Origin: Adenanthera pavonina
Taxonomy: Eukaryota; Streptophyta; Magnoliopsida; Fabales; Fabaceae
DNA length: 64,000 nucleotides
Assembly: GCA_026686845.1 (NCBI GenBank)
Contig: JAIVEN010000008.1
Location: forward strand, 11,562,501-11,626,500
Direction of reading: 5' to 3'
Position numbers and translations under genes: made by a program. This document shows, piece after piece, positions 59,744 to 64,000 of this stretch (within the stretch, counting starts at the first letter, position 1; each line of letters starts with the position of its first letter). A model generated the notes under the pieces. The model ran no database searches. It saw only the letters and a program-made list of their open reading frames with translations, and was not told the origin of the DNA.

Positions 59744-60272
59744 TCATGTGGTAGCATCAAGATTTTTCTTTGAATTAATGAGAACAGTATGCTTTGAATT
59801 GTCCACTGTGGTATAAGCCTGAAGGGCTTCATAAGCCTTGGAAGTGAAAATGGACTCCTTTTTAGGCTTTATAGTATCAGTGATTATTACAGCCTTCCCT
59901 TTTCCTTTAAAGGGCCCATGAGCTCCCTTGTGTTTGAAATTTTTTGTAGAGATAGAGACAATTGATTTTTTCACCTATTTTGTATTTTTATTGCCACTAT
60001 TTCTAGGTCCCACATCACTAATGGGATTGTCAAGGGGCGCATATGTTGGCTGTATGATATCTTCACCATCATTGACAGGTGTTGTCATGGCACCAACATT
60101 AGCAAATGCTTTAAAACGATTCTTGCATGAGTTATTATGATTTGGATCAACACACAACTTTGATCCTCCTTTATCCACTCATCGAGGACATTTTTGGACT
60201 TGCATCCAAGGGCCGTAAGGATCCTGATTTGTGCAATCCAAGTTAGGGTTTGAAGGCTGTGAACCCGACTGC
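59744..60272 (-). pseudogene. LINE ORF1 C-terminal part
   Basis: The minus strand reads DPYGPWMQVQKCPR near 60190-60230, the GPWMxV motif typical of plant LINE ORF1 proteins after the zinc knuckle. VDKGGSKLCVDPNHNNSCKN follows. Lysine-rich KFKHKGAHGPFKGKGKAV then continues toward 59744. Frames are broken by stops. The upstream zinc-knuckle region is removed by the gypsy insertion. Confidence 0.6.
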
Positions 60273-62297
60273 TGTAACATCCTAACTCCCTACACTTCCC
60301 AACAACACCAAAAACTTATCACTAGCCACCTCTAATTGCCACCAAAGGCAACTGGTCGCTTAGAGACCATTCATACAGGTCCAAAACCCCTAGACCAACC
60401 TGTCCAAATGGGCTACAGGCCCTTACACAAAACAACAAGGCCCAACAACACTCTGGACCTACCAAAACTGTTACACAAGCTACTCAACAACATTCAACCA
60501 TACATACCACATACATAAACATCCATACATAGCCAATCTCAATCATAACATTATCCATTACAAACCATGCTATCCTACTTGGCACAAAATACTAATACAA
60601 CAAGCACACGCTACATAGACTATTTCCACGTACACAGCTACTCCCGCGTCTCCTCCGGACTAGTGCCAGAACCGTCACCTGAAAGGTTAGTTTATGGGAG
60701 AGGGGGTGAGACAATGTCTCAGTAACCGGGAACAACAACCACACACACATATATATATATATATACTGATCCACACAGTCGTGCAATGCAATGCTAATGA
60801 ATGGTATACATGTTCTCCCTCATACACGGCTAGAACCACGAGCTATCGTCATCATAAGACATTCAATAGATGATTCCCTTCCAACAGTCGGTGAAGACCG
60901 ATTCCAGGACATCACCAAGCTCACCTTACCCTAATGCAACCGGGCCAATGGTTACACTAGAGTTCGGACCGTGGCTCTCCTTCCCCTGGACCATCACGAA
61001 TTGATGGTGATTTAGAGAAGGTGCATCCCCAAATCCACAGTCACCTGGCTCTCCCTAGGAGAGGATTTAGTGACAGCGATATCATATCATATCATATCAT
61101 GTCCTCTACCGCCTGGCTCTCCCATGGAGAGGATTTAGCGATAGGGATCTTTATCACATCATATCTCATCATCATCACCTCGTCATCCATTTCTCACTAT
61201 GCAATTATGTGGTGATGATATCAATGTCATGCCAACATGCCTCTACATACATATATTCGTATACTATCATATCATATATCATATGGACATGCTAGCATGC
61301 AATAGTATGGGGATGCTACACATCATAACATATACAATCATCAAGCCGTGCATACCACGATATGTAGAAAACCGTACACACATACACAATCAATATCGTG
61401 GTATGAAAAAGGAACATGCATATACGTACATATACATATCAACATATAATCACATAAAGCAAACATCCGGTTACCTTAATTGTCGTTACCACACACACAC
61501 GATTTCCACAAGCTTCCTTGAACTGTCCAGTACGCGTGAACCCCTCTTGATTAGCCAACAACCTTTTTCATGTCACAAAACTCCCATTAGCACAATATAC
61601 CAACAAATCAAACCTCACAATTCCACCACATTAACCTAACCCAAGGTTCTAACACCCTTTTTATGCATCAATAAGCTCTTAGGGGTTACTCAAATACCAC
61701 ACAACCTCAGACACCTTGAATTCCTAAGAGCCATTACCGAAGACAACCTAGGGTTAAGCTCTAAACACACATAATCCCTTCAAAATTCACATTCAAGCAA
61801 TAAGAACATCAAAACACACTTCCTTAACCCTAAAACATCCATTTCAATCGGTGGATTTCACCCCAAACCGGAAATCCAACCATACCACCGAAAATCCCAA
61901 ATTTCAACCGAAGAAAATGGAGAGAGAGGAGTAGGGAACGCTTACCAACTTGAATCCCAACTCTTGAGGTCCGAAAATCGCTCCTAGATGCCGGAAATGT
62001 CGAGCCCTAGCACCGCTCCTCGTCTCTCTGCGTCGCTTCCTTCGTTTCCTTTCTTTCTTTCGCGTCCGACTGATCCGGTTTTAAACAATTTTTCCGAATC
62101 TCGCCGCGGCTCCAACACTCCTCGCCGCGGCTCCACCAAATTTTCCAGAACAACGCCACTGGAAAGCTTCTCGCCGCGGCGGACCTGCCCTTCGCCGCGG
62201 CGGCCCTGCTCTTCCAGACTCCACTTGAGCCTTCCTCCGTCCTGATTCCTCCGGTCCTGAACACAATGCCAAGAAAAATATCATGAGGGGCATTACA
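60273..62297 (-). mobile_element. 3' LTR of a Tekay/Del-like chromovirus
   Basis: On the minus strand it begins TGTAATGCCCC directly after a purine tract and ends GATGTTACA at 60273. 2025 bases. It is collinear with solo LTRs A-D in the opposite orientation. The outer flank ACTGC (60268-60272) is the expected half of a target duplication; the other half lies outside the window. Contained ORFs with RRGS/SRRP-like residues arise from a GCCGCGG-rich leader and are not genes. Confidence 0.88.
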
Positions 62298-62312
62298 CTC
62301 TCCCCTTCTTAT
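62298..62312 (-). promoter_or_regulatory. Polypurine tract of the chromovirus
   Basis: The minus strand reads AAGAAGGGGAGAG immediately before the 3' LTR, the plus-strand priming site for reverse transcription. Confidence 0.85.
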
Positions 62313-62345
62313 AAAAATTTCGTCCTCGAAATTTCAACCCTTACC

Positions 62346-64000
62346 TCAAGCAAAAATCTCTGGGTACTTCCTCCGCATAGAATCTTCAGTCTCCCACGTG
62401 ACATCATTAGACATCAAACCGCTCCAAAGGACCTTTACCAATTTTATGGTCTTATTTCTCAACTGTTTCTCTTTCACATCTAAAATTTGCAACGGTGTGA
62501 CCTCAAAAGTCAGATCCTCTCGTACTTGAACTGTTTCATCATCAATTATATGAGACGGATCTGGATGATACTTCTTGAGTTGAGACACGTGGAAAACATC
62601 ATGCAACCCAGCAAGACTAGGCGGTAGCGCCACTCGATACGCTACTGGCCCAATTCGTTCTAGAATTTGGTATGGACCCATATACCTTGGAGTGAGCTTC
62701 TTGGCTCGAATCGATCTTCCAACACCAGTAGTAGGAGTGACCTTTAAAAATACATGATCCCCAACATCAAACTCCAATGGTCTCCTTCTCCTGTCCGCAT
62801 AACTCTTTTGCCGACTCTGAGCTGTAAGAAGCTTCTGACGAATACTCTCTATCTTCTGAGAGGTTTGATCCACAATATCTGGGCCCAAAAGACTCCTTTC
62901 ACCAAGTTCAGTCCAACATAATGGTGACCTGCACTTCCTGCCATACAACGCTTCATACGGAGCCATCTGCAAACTCGAGTGGTAACTGTTGTTGTAGGCA
63001 AATTCAATCAACGGCAGAAACTGATCCCAATTGCCTTTATTCTCCAGAACACATGCCCGCAGCATGTCCTCTAGAGTCTGAATAGTCCTTTCAGTCTGCC
63101 CATCAGATTGAGGGTGATAAGCAGTACTGAAACTCAACTTCGTACCCATGGCTTTCTGGAGAGATTTCCAAAACCTGGATGTAAACCTTGGATCTCTGTC
63201 CGACACGATATTCATCGGGACTCCGTGTAGCCTTACTATCTCATTTACATACAACTGGGCCAACTTCTCCATTTGAATAGTTTCCCGAATTGGAAGAAAA
63301 TGGGCTGACTTCGTCAACCTGTCCACAATGACCCATATCGCATTGTGTCCTGAAGAGGTCCTCGGTAATCCCATCACAAAATCCATGGAAACACTATCCC
63401 ATTTCCACTCCGGGATCTCCAAAGATTGCAACATACCAGCAGGCAATTGGTGCTCAATTTTTACCTTCTGACAAGTCAGACATCTTGCCACAAACTCAAC
63501 GATGTCCTTTTTCATGCCTGGCCACCAATAACCTCTCTTCAAATCCTGATACATCTTAGTGGTACCTGGATGAATAGTGTACCTGCTCTTATGAGCTTCC
63601 TCCAAAATCGTTTCTCGCAAGCGCGCAACATTTGGCACACAAATCCTACCCCGGTACCGGATAATACCATCTTCCAGAATATCAAAGTCCTGGGTCTCTG
63701 CCATTTCAATCTGTTCCCGAACGCCCAAAAGATATTCGTCCTCCATTTGAGCATAGCAAATGTTCCTCAGTAAATCGCTCAATACACTGAGGGAATTCAT
63801 TACTAATACTTCAGGATGGATATTAATAGATAACTTCATATCTCTCAAGCTTTCAAGCAACTGCTGCTCCCTGACCATCATCATGGCTATATGGATCGAC
63901 TTTCTACTCAACGCATCCGCCACAACATTGGCTTTCCCAGGGTGATACTTTAGAGCAAACTCATAGTCCACAAGGAACTCAACCCAACGCCTTTGCCTCA
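62346..64000 (-). CDS. pol: Ty3/gypsy polyprotein C-terminal part: RNase H end, integrase, chromodomain
   Basis: A partial frame, open past the right edge. Residue 1 in the following numbering is the codon at 63971, a Val inside the frame, not a start. It begins at the end of RNase H (YHPGKANVVADALSR, 9-23). The integrase zinc finger has H127, H134, C164 and C167. The catalytic triad is D197, D258, E294, with 35 residues between the last two (DD35E). A GPY/F module is at 431-450. The end (ILDVKEKQLRNKTI 496-509, VLWSGL 514-519, TWETEDSMRRKYP 525-537) is a chromodomain as in Tekay/Del chromoviruses, thought to steer integration through chromatin. No frameshift in 541 codons, so the element looks young compared with its neighbours. 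RT and Gag are outside the window. Identity is secure; activity cannot be judged. Confidence 0.93.
   Translation of the reverse strand, partial: RQRRWVEFLVDYEFALKYHPGKANVVADALSRKSIHIAMMMVREQQLLESLRDMKLSINIHPEVLVMNSLSVLSDLLRNICYAQMEDEYLLGVREQIEMAETQDFDILEDGIIRYRGRICVPNVARLRETILEEAHKSRYTIHPGTTKMYQDLKRGYWWPGMKKDIVEFVARCLTCQKVKIEHQLPAGMLQSLEIPEWKWDSVSMDFVMGLPRTSSGHNAIWVIVDRLTKSAHFLPIRETIQMEKLAQLYVNEIVRLHGVPMNIVSDRDPRFTSRFWKSLQKAMGTKLSFSTAYHPQSDGQTERTIQTLEDMLRACVLENKGNWDQFLPLIEFAYNNSYHSSLQMAPYEALYGRKCRSPLCWTELGERSLLGPDIVDQTSQKIESIRQKLLTAQSRQKSYADRRRRPLEFDVGDHVFLKVTPTTGVGRSIRAKKLTPRYMGPYQILERIGPVAYRVALPPSLAGLHDVFHVSQLKKYHPDPSHIIDDETVQVREDLTFEVTPLQILDVKEKQLRNKTIKLVKVLWSGLMSNDVTWETEDSMRRKYPEIFA

Larger units (their letters stand above)
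55640..60272 (-). mobile_element. L1-type LINE with RNase H, decayed
   Basis: On the minus strand, in the order expected of a plant L1 element: ORF1 C-terminal end, AP-type endonuclease, reverse transcriptase, zinc-finger zf-RVT and RNase H. The 3' end abuts an A-run (T-run on the plus strand, about 55630-55639). Stops and frameshifts are spread throughout, so it is dead. Its 5' end is cut at 60272 by a gypsy element, so the ORF1 start may lie outside the window. Confidence 0.85.

Noticed and set aside
61988..62264. Overlapping Arg/Ser-rich frames on both strands
   Set aside because: They arise from a GCCGCGG-rich leader in the LTR; no start context or homology.
63426..63773. Plus-strand frame opposite pol
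   Set aside because: Shadow of the integrase coding frame.

Overview
The window is a repeat-rich stretch of nuclear DNA from a flowering plant, probably a eudicot. It is AT-rich and intron-style, full of Ty3/gypsy and Copia LTRs, a 5S-bearing Cassandra LTR, a plant-type LINE with RNase H, CACTA ends and Stowaway-like MITEs. It has no bacterial or organellar gene organisation. The species cannot be named from the sequence.

The only host gene family seen is a tandem array of eight relatives, all on the minus strand, of a family I do not recognise. Four are open and full-length: 343 aa at 21420-22451, 282 aa at 36195-37043, 260 aa at 39064-39846 and 272 aa at 45763-46581. One is fused to foreign sequence and truncated (32884-33501). 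Three are broken: 9698-15173 split by a retrotransposon, 21238-21350 a fragment, 55088-55425 a fragment. Most begin MGxxxS, an N-myristoylation consensus. They share an N-terminal domain (YTWSSEEF...ALIYTS...YYxVN...DGLCxGNxVRVxMEF), a SGMPP segment and a C-terminal NTGQxQGNFNGS...FKGF tail. Their upstream regions share a compact promoter module (distal TTTGCAAAAGTTATTCTC box, TGCCYCTC box, TATA). Orphan copies of the module near 15.5, 38.1 and 51.8 kb mark lost or rearranged duplicates. Flanking DNA is duplicated with the genes, and comparing copies identifies a MITE insertion by its empty sites.

Layout. 1-9.7 kb: LTR retrotransposon debris (gag relic, PBS, LTRs, a solo LTR). 9.7-15.2 kb: gene copy 1 carrying a four-level nest (gene, LTR retrotransposon, Cassandra solo LTR, gypsy solo LTR). 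15.2-24.1 kb: promoter duplications, MITEs, a third solo LTR, gene copies 2 and 3. 24.5-29.6 kb: an unclassified repeat split by a fourth solo LTR, plus MITE and LTR debris. 30.0-33.5 kb: ARF-GAP BAR exon fragments and the chimeric copy 4. 36.2-40 kb: copies 5 and 6. 40.5-43.3 kb: old LTR with a nested Copia solo LTR. 45.8-46.6 kb: copy 7. 52-55.4 kb: duplicated flank and copy 8. 55.4-60.3 kb: CACTA-like end and a decayed L1-type LINE. 60.3-64 kb: the 3' part of a Tekay/Del-like chromovirus with an intact integrase, inserted in the LINE and running off the window.

The most interesting material is the uncharacterised gene array (predicted membrane-anchored N-terminus, short strictly kept C-terminal motif, shared promoter) and the nested Cassandra structure. 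Nothing here is proven to be a new system. Function, expression and family membership need searches I cannot run.
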